Positions 1 to 5,976 are shown, counted from the first letter of the stretch. The stretch is DNA of 6,008 bases from G039029935 sp039029935 (GCA_039029935.1 JBCCFC010000872.1:1-6008), one strand, 5' to 3'. Made by a program: numbers and translations. The notes: generated by a model from the letters alone, not told the origin.

Positions 1-395
1 ATGGTCCCGCACCCCATGCAAGCTGGGCTGGTGGCTGGAGTTGGGCTGTGCCAACGGGCTGGGAAGATGTTGCCTCCGCCTTTGATGCATGCTTCTATCT
101 TTGTGGTCCAGAAGGCCAGTTGAAGTATAACAAAGACACATTCCACATTCCAACCATTAAGACCGCTGCCGAGGACCCATTCTTTACAGAAGACCCACTC
201 CATGCAGTCTTTATGGACTTGTTGCCAGTGTCTCACGCACGGCCACCAATACCTCTGGGCAGCAAGCTCTGGGACTTGCAGGTCAAAGCATTCCGTGATG
301 AAATTCCACACGGCATGAAGACACCAGAGCAGGCATTGCTAGACATTGATGAAGAAATCAATGCAGGTCTGGAAGAAATCGGCTTCTTTGGTTAA
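1..395 (+). CDS. ABC sugar transporter, extracellular solute-binding protein (family 1), C-terminal part only
   Basis: This is the 3' end of a gene cut by the window edge. The frame is open from base 3 and gives 130 residues before TAA at 393-395. The sequence begins GPAPHASWAGGWSWAVPTGW, which resembles the late segment of family 1 sugar-binding proteins, where a Gly/Trp-rich strand is followed by a 'proceed with helix' region (here DVASAFDACFYLCG). The tail (TPEQALLDIDEEINAGLEE) matches the usual C-terminal helix of these proteins. A GTG at 48 is in frame but lies inside the conserved block, so it is not the start. The family binds sugars outside the membrane and delivers them to MalF/MalG-type permeases, and two such genes follow directly. 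The ligand cannot be read from this fragment. The signal peptide and most of the protein lie upstream of the window. Confidence 0.85.
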   Translation, partial: GPAPHASWAGGWSWAVPTGWEDVASAFDACFYLCGPEGQLKYNKDTFHIPTIKTAAEDPFFTEDPLHAVFMDLLPVSHARPPIPLGSKLWDLQVKAFRDEIPHGMKTPEQALLDIDEEINAGLEEIGFFG

Positions 396-556
396 GTAAA
401 ACCGAGAAAATAATTAAGTCTCGTTGGTCGAGAACGTATCGAGCCATTAGATTGGTCCAATGGATGAAAGAATGGGGGCATTCTTTTATCCATTGGACCA
501 ATCTAAGAGACCTCTAACGAGTGGATATTTCGATACCTACATAATGTGAGATTTGT
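396..556. other. Intergenic spacer of the sugar operon
   Basis: This 161-nt gap separates the binding-protein stop from the first permease start. Its main content is the long palindrome at 447-506. Minor complementary words also occur: ctcgtt at 420-425 with aacgag at 516-521, and gtatcga at 436-442 with tcgatac at 530-536. These two pairs cross each other, so both could form together only as a pseudoknot. I see no convincing -35/-10 promoter; CATAAT at 540-545 has no -35 partner and lies too close to the start codon. Confidence 0.6.
447..506. repeat. Long palindrome / RNA hairpin with 28-bp stem
   Basis: The arm at 447-474 pairs with 479-506 around a GGGG loop (475-478). All 28 positions pair; only one is a G-U wobble (466 with 487), the rest are Watson-Crick. 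Each arm also contains a smaller quasi-palindrome, attggtccaat at 451-461 and attggaccaat at 492-502, with centres 41 bp apart. No T-run follows the stem (next bases are gagacc), so it is not a classical intrinsic terminator. It may be a 3' stabilising structure that keeps binding-protein mRNA more abundant than permease mRNA, a pair of repressor operators, or a small palindromic repeat element. The sequence alone does not decide between these. Confidence 0.85.
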
Positions 557-1522
557 ATGGCCGCAACAGCCCAATCAATCAGTCCGCAGGTCCAACCACC
601 TCAAAGTCAGCCTCGCTTTCGATTGTCACAAAAACATCGTAATTTGATCAACGGCCTGCTCTTTGCCATGCCTTGGATCATTGGTATTGTGGTCTTTCGC
701 ATCTACCCCACCATTGCCTCGGCTGTCTATAGTTTTTCAAAATATAACGGTGTGACGATTAACAATTTAAGGTGGATTGGTTTTGACAATTATCTGGAAC
801 TCTTTCTGAAAGATGAAGAATTCTGGATGGCCGTCTACAATAGTTTTTATTTTGCAGCCGTTTCGATTCCACTTGCCATCATCTTTGCCTTTGGGCTGGC
901 ACTGATGCTTAATGCCAAGATACGCTTCCAAGCCGTCTATCGCACCATCTACTTTTTGCCAACGCTTGTTCCAGAGGTGGCGCTCGCCCTCGTCTGGATA
1001 TTTATCTTTACGCCAAAAATCGGGTTAATCGAAACGCCCTTTAGATATTTTGGGGTGCGTGGTCCTTGTTGGCTCACCTGTGAAGCGTGGGCAAGGGAGA
1101 CGTTAATTCTGTTGGCGTTGTGGATTATCGGTCAACAGATTATTTTATATTTGGCCGGGCTACAGGATGTTCCACAGGATTTATATGATGCCGCTTCGGT
1201 TGATGGTGCCAATTTTCTTCACAAGTTCCGCCATGTCACCATGCCACTGCTCACACCCGTTGTCTTTTTCCATTTAGTCACATCACTCATCGGCGCATTA
1301 CAGTTTTTTGATATTCCATATATTATGACAGGCGGGACAGGATTCCCCGCCAATAGCACACTTTTCTATTCGATCTATTTATATAAAAACGCGTTCCATT
1401 ATTTTGAAATGGGCTATGCATCGGCGATGGCATGGCTCCTCTTCTTGATAACGCTGGGCATCACGTTGGTTATCTTCCGTTCTGCACGAATGTGGGTATT
1501 TTATGCGGGAGGGGATTCATAA
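557..1522 (+). CDS. ABC sugar transporter permease, MalF/UgpA type (CUT1 family)
   Basis: This is an inner-membrane pore subunit of 321 residues, a normal length for the family. The N-terminal 25 or so residues are polar (Gln/Pro/Ser-rich) and cytoplasmic. Hydrophobic segments are visible near residues 31-60, 92-118, 127-152, 182-201, 229-249 and 287-307. The cytoplasmic EAA loop that contacts the ATPase is at about 210-234: DAASVDG at 211-217 is the family's 'EAA...G' element, and MPLLTP at 229-234 supplies the conserved Pro. The ATG at 557 is chosen because it gives the expected N-terminus. The ribosome-binding site is poor (only gtgag at 546-550), so translation may be weak. It follows the sugar-binding protein gene and lies 2 nt before its partner permease. 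The family assignment is secure; the substrate is unknown. Confidence 0.93.
   Translation: MAATAQSISPQVQPPQSQPRFRLSQKHRNLINGLLFAMPWIIGIVVFRIYPTIASAVYSFSKYNGVTINNLRWIGFDNYLELFLKDEEFWMAVYNSFYFAAVSIPLAIIFAFGLALMLNAKIRFQAVYRTIYFLPTLVPEVALALVWIFIFTPKIGLIETPFRYFGVRGPCWLTCEAWARETLILLALWIIGQQIILYLAGLQDVPQDLYDAASVDGANFLHKFRHVTMPLLTPVVFFHLVTSLIGALQFFDIPYIMTGGTGFPANSTLFYSIYLYKNAFHYFEMGYASAMAWLLFLITLGITLVIFRSARMWVFYAGGDS
1507..1514 (+). promoter_or_regulatory. Ribosome-binding site that fixes the start of the second CUT1 permease
   Basis: GGGAGGGG lies inside the last codons of the first permease, with its GGAGG core at 1508-1512, 12 nt before ATG 1525. The same frame is open upstream to an ATG at 1432, but that would overlap the first permease by about 90 nt and add 31 non-family residues. 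The site therefore supports 1525 as the start and suggests translational coupling. Confidence 0.7.
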
Positions 1523-1524
1523 AC

Positions 1525-2418
1525 ATGACTGTCAGGACACAGGATGCACCAACGGTGTCACCGTCAAGAAGACCTCTGATTACGCAAAAGCAGGTTAGAG
1601 GGTTCTTCCGTCATCTCCTCATTCACATCGCATTAATTCCCGCTGCATTTGTCTTCCTCCTTCCCTTCTTATGGATGCTCTCCACTTCGCTCAAGCCAGA
1701 CACACAGTTCTACGAATTCCCACCCATATGGATACCCAGCCCATTCATGTGGTCACACTATCCAGAAGCAGTTCAATATACAACCTTCTTCCTCTATATG
1801 CGCAACACACTCACGATTGCGGGTACAGCCACCATAGGGACACTGCTTTCCTGTTCATTGGTCGCCTACAGTCTTGCGCGCATCCCTTGGCCGGGTCGCA
1901 ACATTCTCTTTATCCTCACCATTGCGATGTTGATGTTGCCCTTCCAAGTCACCATGATTCCGCTCTTTTTGGTCTTTAAACAACTCGATTGGGTGGGTAC
2001 GTTTTACCCATTAATTATTCCGCATTGGTTTGGGGTTCCGTTATATATCTTTCTGCTCCGTCAATTTTTCATGACAATACCAATGGAGTTATCCGAGGCT
2101 GCGCGCATTGATGGTGCCAGCGAACTGCGCATTTGGGGGGCCATTATTCTGCCACTCTCCAAACCGGCCTTGGCAACCGTTGCGATTTTTGAATTTATTG
2201 CCAAATGGCGCGAATATCTGGGGCCGTTGATTTATTTGAGTGATCAGGATATGTACACGCTATCTCTGGGCATTTACGAATATCGCTCGCAGTATGGTGC
2301 GGAGTGGGGTCTACTGATGGCAGCATCAGTCTTGATTACATTGCCCGTTATTTTGATTTTCTTCTTCCTCCAGAAAACCTTTGTACAAGGCATTGCGCTT
2401 ACAGGGCTTAAGGGATAA
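1525..2418 (+). CDS. ABC sugar transporter permease, MalG/UgpE type (CUT1 family)
   Basis: This is the second inner-membrane subunit, 297 residues, typical for MalG-like permeases. The first segment (about residues 30-53) ends in LPFLWMLSTSLKP, the characteristic MalG-type 'P..WM...SLK' sequence. Further hydrophobic segments lie near 96-115, 126-150, 159-180, 205-224 and 262-282. The EAA loop is clear: EAARIDG at 191-197 followed by ILPLSKPAL at about 208-216, the contact surface for the nucleotide-binding subunit. The protein ends ALTGLKG, close to the 'G...GAVKG' ending common in this family. It would form a heterodimer with the preceding gene product. No ATPase gene follows; many CUT1 systems in Gram-positive bacteria and Chloroflexota use a shared ATPase encoded elsewhere, and that is the likely case here. 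No terminator hairpin with a T-run is seen after the stop. Confidence 0.94.
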   Translation: MTVRTQDAPTVSPSRRPLITQKQVRGFFRHLLIHIALIPAAFVFLLPFLWMLSTSLKPDTQFYEFPPIWIPSPFMWSHYPEAVQYTTFFLYMRNTLTIAGTATIGTLLSCSLVAYSLARIPWPGRNILFILTIAMLMLPFQVTMIPLFLVFKQLDWVGTFYPLIIPHWFGVPLYIFLLRQFFMTIPMELSEAARIDGASELRIWGAIILPLSKPALATVAIFEFIAKWREYLGPLIYLSDQDMYTLSLGIYEYRSQYGAEWGLLMAASVLITLPVILIFFFLQKTFVQGIALTGLKG

Positions 2419-2459
2419 TTTGCCAATTGTGATATCCGATAGACATGGTTTAACACAGG

Positions 2460-2473
2460 TGACTTGCATGTCA
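2460..2473. repeat. Imperfect 14-bp palindrome, possible operator
   Basis: TGACTTGCATGTCA has 12 of 14 positions symmetric around a central TGCA, with TGAC/GTCA outer half-sites. It lies about 37 bp upstream of the -35 of the best promoter candidate, a position compatible with an activator or an auxiliary repressor site. The function is inference from symmetry and position only. Confidence 0.4.
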
Positions 2474-2483
2474 AACGTCGGCT

Positions 2484-2591
2484 TATTGTGCATTTACCAT
2501 CTTTCGCATTTGACAAAATTATCACAAATGAATTATATTACATTATAGTATTGTGCATCATGGATAAAGCCCTTTGAACATCTTGCACAAT
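2484..2591. repeat. Three copies of ATTGTGCA around the promoter
   Basis: The 10-mer TATTGTGCAT occurs at 2484-2493 and again at 2549-2558. Its core ATTGTGCA occurs a third time, inverted, as TGCACAAT at 2584-2591. The second and third copies form an inverted pair spanning 42 bp. The copies bracket the promoter candidate: one upstream of the -35, one at or just after the expected start of transcription, and one about 40 bp into the transcript. This layout is typical of binding sites for a dimeric regulator, but the regulator is unknown. Confidence 0.5.
2510..2539 (+). promoter_or_regulatory. Sigma-70-type promoter candidate
   Basis: A perfect -35 box TTGACA (2510-2515) is followed after 18 nt by TATATT (2534-2539), five of six matches to TATAAT. 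Transcription would begin near 2546 and read into the family 5 binding-protein gene at 2919. AT-rich sequence raises the chance of accidental -10 matches, but an exact TTGACA at a proper distance makes this the best candidate in the region. Confidence 0.5.
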
Positions 2592-2901
2592 GTACAAAAT
2601 GGCGACAAAAAATGTCTATAATAACCATATCTTAACCGCTTGCATCCAATCTTCTATGAGCAACAGAAAAAGTGAATGAAGTAAGGGAACGTTAATCTTG
2701 CTCGCAGAAGAAAATAATTGAAAACCTTTCGTAAACCCACATGGATTTGTCAGTACCTATCTACCATATATACAAAGCTACCAAACATGGTGATGATTTA
2801 GCAGTATTGTTGAGGGTAAATCCTATTGCTTATATCAAGTAACTAATTCAATCAGTTTAAATTATCACCAAACTTTTTATCAATTTCAACAACCATATTG
2901 A

Positions 2902-2907
2902 AAGGAG
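2902..2907 (+). promoter_or_regulatory. Strong ribosome-binding site of the family 5 binding protein
   Basis: AAGGAG, extended as AAAGGAGAG at 2901-2909, lies 11 nt before ATG 2919. It decides the start: an in-frame TTG at 2898 lies upstream of this site, and using it would prepend seven residues to a normal signal peptide. It is clearly stronger than the site of the first sugar permease, in line with high production of a binding protein. Confidence 0.8.
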
Positions 2908-2918
2908 AGTCAACAAGT

Positions 2919-4781
2919 ATGCTTAAGCTACGAAAAATGCATCTGTTGATCGCTATGTTGCTCATCTCTTCATTGGTTTTGGCTGCATGTCCTGCGCCAG
3001 CACCAGCACCTGCCGATTCAGGTGATGCTGCCGAAGAGCCAGCCGAAGAAGCCATGGAAGAGGAAGCAGACGAAGAAGACATGGACGAAGAAGCCATGGA
3101 CGATGACGGCGAAATCGCACGTGAAGACACAATCTACTGGGACGCATCTGCACGTGTAGAAGACCCAGAATTGTGGAATCCATTTGTTCCTGGCGACAAA
3201 CGCTCACGCGGTTATCATCAGGTCATGTCTGAGCCACTGTTCATTCTCAACTACGAAACGGGTACAATTGATCCGTGGTTGGGCACAGCAATGGTCGGCA
3301 ACGAAACCATGGATGTTTGGACCATGTCTCTGCGTGAGGGTGTCACATGGAGCGATGGCGAAGCATTCAACGCTGACGATGTCGCTTTCACAATCAACAT
3401 GCTCAAAGAGAATGCACCAGAACTGCACAATTCTTCACAGGTTGATCAATGGATTGACAGTGTTGCGGTTGTTGACGACCTGACATTGGAATTCACATTG
3501 ACCGATCCAAATCCACGCTTCTTGTTGGACTTCTTCTCTGTCAAGATTTGGGGTGGTATCAACATCGTACCGCAGCACATCTGGGAAGGACAGGACCCAC
3601 TCACATTCAAATTCTATGATGCAGAGCAAGGTTGGCCTGTTGCCACTGGTCCTTACACGCTTGAATATGCAACCGAGACTGAGTGGAGCTATGTACTCCG
3701 TGATTCTTGGTGGGGCGCAGAAACTGGTTTCCAAGATGGTATGCCAGCACCAGAGCGTATGATTTGGACTGCTTACGGACCAGAGGAAACTCGCACGGCT
3801 GTAGCGGCTGACGGCGAAATGGATAGCTTGCAGGACATCACATTGGGTGCATTCCAAGCACTCCAGGCCAAGACTGGCGACGCTTTTGCTGCTTGGCATG
3901 ATGGTGCTCCTTATGCATGGCTAGACCCATGTTCACGCACATTTGAGCTGAACCTGGCTATCGAGCCTTGGAGCATTCCAGAAATGCGCTGGGCTTTGAA
4001 CTCATACATCGACCGTGACCAAATCATCGAGATCGCTTATGAGAACACCACAATCAAGTCTGAGCACTTCTTTGTTGCTTACCCACCATTGAACGCATAT
4101 GTAGACTTGCTGCGTGACAATGAGAACTTCCAACGCATGCAGACAACAGACGTTGCTGCTGGCGATGCACTTTTGGAAGGCCAAGGATACGCCAAGAACG
4201 GTGATGGTTATTGGGAACGTGATGGCGAGGTCCTGAGCCTACAGATCACGACGCACGAAGCATTCATCGAGAAGCAACGTATCGCACAGGTTTTGGTTGA
4301 GCAATTCCAAGCTGCTGGTATCGACGCTGTTCATCTGAACGAAGCTGGTTCCATCTGGGGCGACAACCACGCAATGGGTACATTTGACTCTCGCATGGGT
4401 TGGCAGACTTGTGGTTCAATCAACGAGCCATGGGCGTCTATGGACACCATGAGTACACGTCACTTGGTTCCAGTCGGCGAACGTGCAAGCGGCAACCGCT
4501 GGCGCTGGAGCGGCGAGAACGCTGATGCCTATAGCGCATTGGTCGAAGAAATGGGTACACTGTCATTGGATGACCCACGTGTAGGCGAACTCTTCGTTGA
4601 AGCAATGGGTTACTGGTTGGAAGACCTGCCAGTCATTCCTATTTCTCAAGCTCGCAAGTTGATTCCATTTGACACGACCTACTGGACTGGTTGGCCGACT
4701 GCTGAGGACAACTACATGCATCCGCCTAACTGGTGGCAGAGTGTTCACATGATGATTCATGAACTGGAACCTGCTGAATAG
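2919..4781 (+). CDS. ABC transporter substrate-binding lipoprotein, family 5 (peptide/oligosaccharide type)
   Basis: The complete 620-residue protein has a lipoprotein signal: basic start (MLKLRKMH), hydrophobic core, and lipobox LAAC with the lipidated Cys at 24. Residues 25-31 are a Pro/Ala spacer, and 33-65 are an acidic linker with 20 Asp/Glu of 33 that tethers the domain to the membrane. The family 5 domain starts near 72; its hallmark is LREGVTWSDGEAFNADDVAF at 138-157. Two Cys (338 and 498) in the domain could form a disulfide. The C-terminal segment YWTGWP (588-593) and PPNWW (602-606) recalls family 5 proteins of Thermotoga and Chloroflexota that bind oligosaccharides rather than peptides; this is from memory and needs a search. 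An OppB-type permease gene follows, so this is its likely binding partner. Codon choice (mostly TTC, AAC, GAA) looks more uniform than in the permeases, suggesting high expression. Family assignment is firm, ligand uncertain. Confidence 0.94.
   Translation: MLKLRKMHLLIAMLLISSLVLAACPAPAPAPADSGDAAEEPAEEAMEEEADEEDMDEEAMDDDGEIAREDTIYWDASARVEDPELWNPFVPGDKRSRGYHQVMSEPLFILNYETGTIDPWLGTAMVGNETMDVWTMSLREGVTWSDGEAFNADDVAFTINMLKENAPELHNSSQVDQWIDSVAVVDDLTLEFTLTDPNPRFLLDFFSVKIWGGINIVPQHIWEGQDPLTFKFYDAEQGWPVATGPYTLEYATETEWSYVLRDSWWGAETGFQDGMPAPERMIWTAYGPEETRTAVAADGEMDSLQDITLGAFQALQAKTGDAFAAWHDGAPYAWLDPCSRTFELNLAIEPWSIPEMRWALNSYIDRDQIIEIAYENTTIKSEHFFVAYPPLNAYVDLLRDNENFQRMQTTDVAAGDALLEGQGYAKNGDGYWERDGEVLSLQITTHEAFIEKQRIAQVLVEQFQAAGIDAVHLNEAGSIWGDNHAMGTFDSRMGWQTCGSINEPWASMDTMSTRHLVPVGERASGNRWRWSGENADAYSALVEEMGTLSLDDPRVGELFVEAMGYWLEDLPVIPISQARKLIPFDTTYWTGWPTAEDNYMHPPNWWQSVHMMIHELEPAE
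3044..3100 (+). repeat. 15-bp direct repeat encoding part of the acidic linker
   Basis: CGAAGAAGCCATGGA occurs exactly at 3044-3058 and at 3086-3100, 42 bp (14 codons) apart and in the same frame, so both copies encode the Glu-Glu-Ala-Met motif of the linker. The surrounding GAA/GAC codons are further degenerate repeats. The linker probably expands and contracts by slippage or unequal recombination, as low-complexity lipoprotein tethers do. Confidence 0.75.
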
Positions 4782-4819
4782 GGGACAGGATGACAAGGTG
4801 AGGGGGTGACAGGGTGACA
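4781..4819 (+). repeat. Five tandem copies of an 8-bp unit, consensus GGGTGACA
   Basis: Starting at the last base of the stop codon, the units read GGGGACA (4781-4787, one base short), GGATGACA (4788-4795), AGGTGAGG (4796-4803), GGGTGACA (4804-4811) and GGGTGACA (4812-4819). The last two are identical and the first three diverged. Similar GGTGACA-rich short tandem repeats are known between genes in cyanobacteria and some Chloroflexota. It contains no gene; it lies between the binding-protein stop and the terminator hairpin. Confidence 0.75.
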
Positions 4820-4853
4820 ATACAAATACCTTTCACTTCCTCAGTTTGAGGGA

Positions 4854-4900
4854 TGAGGCGATAATCGTTTTTTGTTATTGATTATCGCCTCAAATTTTGT
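4854..4900 (+). terminator. Terminator-like hairpin between binding protein and permease
   Basis: TGAGGCGATAATC (4854-4866) pairs perfectly with GATTATCGCCTCA (4880-4892), giving a 13-bp stem and a 13-nt T-rich loop. The stem is followed by AAATTTTGTT, a short and interrupted T-run starting three bases after the stem. It could terminate most transcription after the binding-protein gene or act mainly as a 3' stabiliser with partial read-through into the permease. I see no strong promoter between it and the permease start at 4966, which favours partial read-through. Confidence 0.7.
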
Positions 4901-4954
4901 TAGAGAATATATTACAATATTACGACTCGTTACACAGTTAATTTAAGATATTTT

Positions 4955-4959
4955 AGGGG
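4955..4959 (+). promoter_or_regulatory. Ribosome-binding site of the OppB-type permease
   Basis: AGGGG ends 6 nt before ATG 4966, good spacing. A TTG at 4963 is in frame immediately before this ATG but would be too close to the site and would only add one residue, so ATG 4966 is preferred. Confidence 0.6.
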
Positions 4960-4965
4960 CGTTTG

Positions 4966-5976
4966 ATGGGTGGATTGACACTTGGATATGTTGTCCGTCG
5001 CTTTGGCATGTTTTTGTTGACGGTCTGGATAGGTGCAACATTAATCTTTATTATCCCTCGTTTAGCACCAGGGGATCCAATTGCGGCGATGGTTGCCCGC
5101 ATGAGTGAGCAGGCAGGCTATGTCGAAGACAGCGGTGCGATTATTGAGGCATGGCGTGCGCGCTTTGGGTTAGACGGTCCAATGCATATTCAGTATGCAA
5201 ACTATATACGCAATCTGTTTGTCTTTGATTTTGGCTATTCGCTCTTTAATTTTCCAAGTAAAGTTGAGCATCTAGTAGGTCGAGCTGTGCCTTGGACCAT
5301 TGGGTTGTTGGCTCTCTCCGCCATTTTTTCGTTTGTCTTTGGAAACCTAATTGGAGGGTTGCTTGCGTGGCGGGGCACACCGAAGTTGGCTAAAACCATA
5401 TTACCCATGACATTGATGCTGACGGCCATCCCATCGTTTATGTGTGCCATTTTATTTTTATATCTTTTTGCATTTTGGACAGACATCTTCCCTTATGCCG
5501 GAGCCTATGGGCGCGGGTTAGAAAAAGGATTTAACTGGGACTTTATTACCAGTGTCATCTATCATGGCACATTGCCAGCCCTGACAACGGTGGTAACAAC
5601 GATGGGTTTCTGGGCATTGGGGATGCGTGGGATGATGATTACCAACGACGGCGAGGATTATATGATTCTGGCAGAGGCCAAGGGATTACAGCCTAACCGC
5701 GTTTTCTGGCGTTATGGCATGAGGAACTCGATTCTCCCTCAAGTAACAGCATTGGCACTCGGTCTTGGTGGTATTGTTGGTGGCTCGACACTTGTTGAGT
5801 ATGTCTTCTCCTACCCTGGCACGGGCTATCTACTCTACCAGGCCATTCTTAATTCCGACTATACCATGATTCAGGGCATTGTCTTTATTTTAATTTTGAT
5901 GACAGCCACCGCCGTCTTTATTATTGACTTAACCTATCCGCTAATCGATCCACGAATTACATTTGAAAAAGGGTAA
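4966..5976 (+). CDS. ABC transporter permease, OppB/DppB type
   Basis: This is an inner-membrane pore subunit of 336 residues, the normal size for the family. Segment 1 (about residues 9-31) leads into PRLAPGDP (31-38), the family's N-terminal signature, followed by a periplasmic stretch (about 39-104) with the usual FGLDGP and FDFGYS motifs. Other hydrophobic segments lie near 108-135, 143-171, 200-222, 256-282 and 303-323. The EAA loop is ILAEAKG at 234-240 with RNSILP at 253-258. The C-terminal marks VFSYPGTGYLLYQAI (280-294) and DLTYPLIDPRI (321-331) are also characteristic. It would pair with an OppC-type permease and OppD/OppF ATPases, none of which are inside the window. Its neighbour upstream is the family 5 binding protein, separated by a repeat and a terminator-like hairpin. 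Substrate is set by the binding protein and could be peptides or oligosaccharides. Confidence 0.95.
   Translation: MGGLTLGYVVRRFGMFLLTVWIGATLIFIIPRLAPGDPIAAMVARMSEQAGYVEDSGAIIEAWRARFGLDGPMHIQYANYIRNLFVFDFGYSLFNFPSKVEHLVGRAVPWTIGLLALSAIFSFVFGNLIGGLLAWRGTPKLAKTILPMTLMLTAIPSFMCAILFLYLFAFWTDIFPYAGAYGRGLEKGFNWDFITSVIYHGTLPALTTVVTTMGFWALGMRGMMITNDGEDYMILAEAKGLQPNRVFWRYGMRNSILPQVTALALGLGGIVGGSTLVEYVFSYPGTGYLLYQAILNSDYTMIQGIVFILILMTATAVFIIDLTYPLIDPRITFEKG

Larger units (their letters stand above)
2419..2918. other. Long AT-rich intergenic leader before the family 5 binding protein
   Basis: About 500 nt contain no convincing gene. The longest candidate I checked is a 29-codon frame at 2590-2679 without a ribosome-binding site. 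The region holds one good promoter candidate (2510-2539), a weaker one (TTGTCA 2747-2752 with TATACA 2769-2774, 16-nt spacer), an isolated TATAAT at 2617-2622 without a matching -35, repeated TTGTGCA words, and several quasi-palindromes. If transcription starts from the 2510-2539 promoter, the mRNA has a leader of roughly 370 nt. I did not recognise a known riboswitch. Confidence 0.7.

Noticed and set aside
447..506. CRISPR repeat, tRNA or transposon end
   Set aside because: There is a single inverted pair with no spaced direct repeats, no cloverleaf features, and no transposase gene in the window.
1432..1524. Upstream extension of the second permease to ATG 1432
   Set aside because: The 31 extra residues overlap the first permease in another frame and do not resemble the family; a good ribosome-binding site precedes ATG 1525.
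2617..2622. Perfect TATAAT hexamer as a second promoter
   Set aside because: No acceptable -35 lies 16-19 nt upstream, and the preceding bases do not form an extended -10 (TG is one base too far away).
2590..2679. 29-codon frame starting ATG 2590 in the leader
   Set aside because: It has no ribosome-binding site, no recognisable features, and a length expected by chance in AT-rich sequence.
2852..3130. Minus-strand open frame encoding a Ser/Ala-rich protein
   Set aside because: It is the complement of the acidic GAA/GAC-rich linker codons, which read as Ser-rich on the other strand. It has no family resemblance, and the + strand gene is clear.
3435..3899. Minus-strand open frame of 154 codons inside the binding-protein gene
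   Set aside because: It lies wholly antisense to a firm family 5 domain, shows no domain or ribosome-binding site, and has the irregular composition of a shadow frame.
4897..4965. Promoter directly upstream of the OppB-type permease
   Set aside because: TACAAT at 4913-4918 and TAAGAT at 4944-4949 lack usable -35 boxes at correct spacing; the AT-rich sequence gives many accidental -10 matches.
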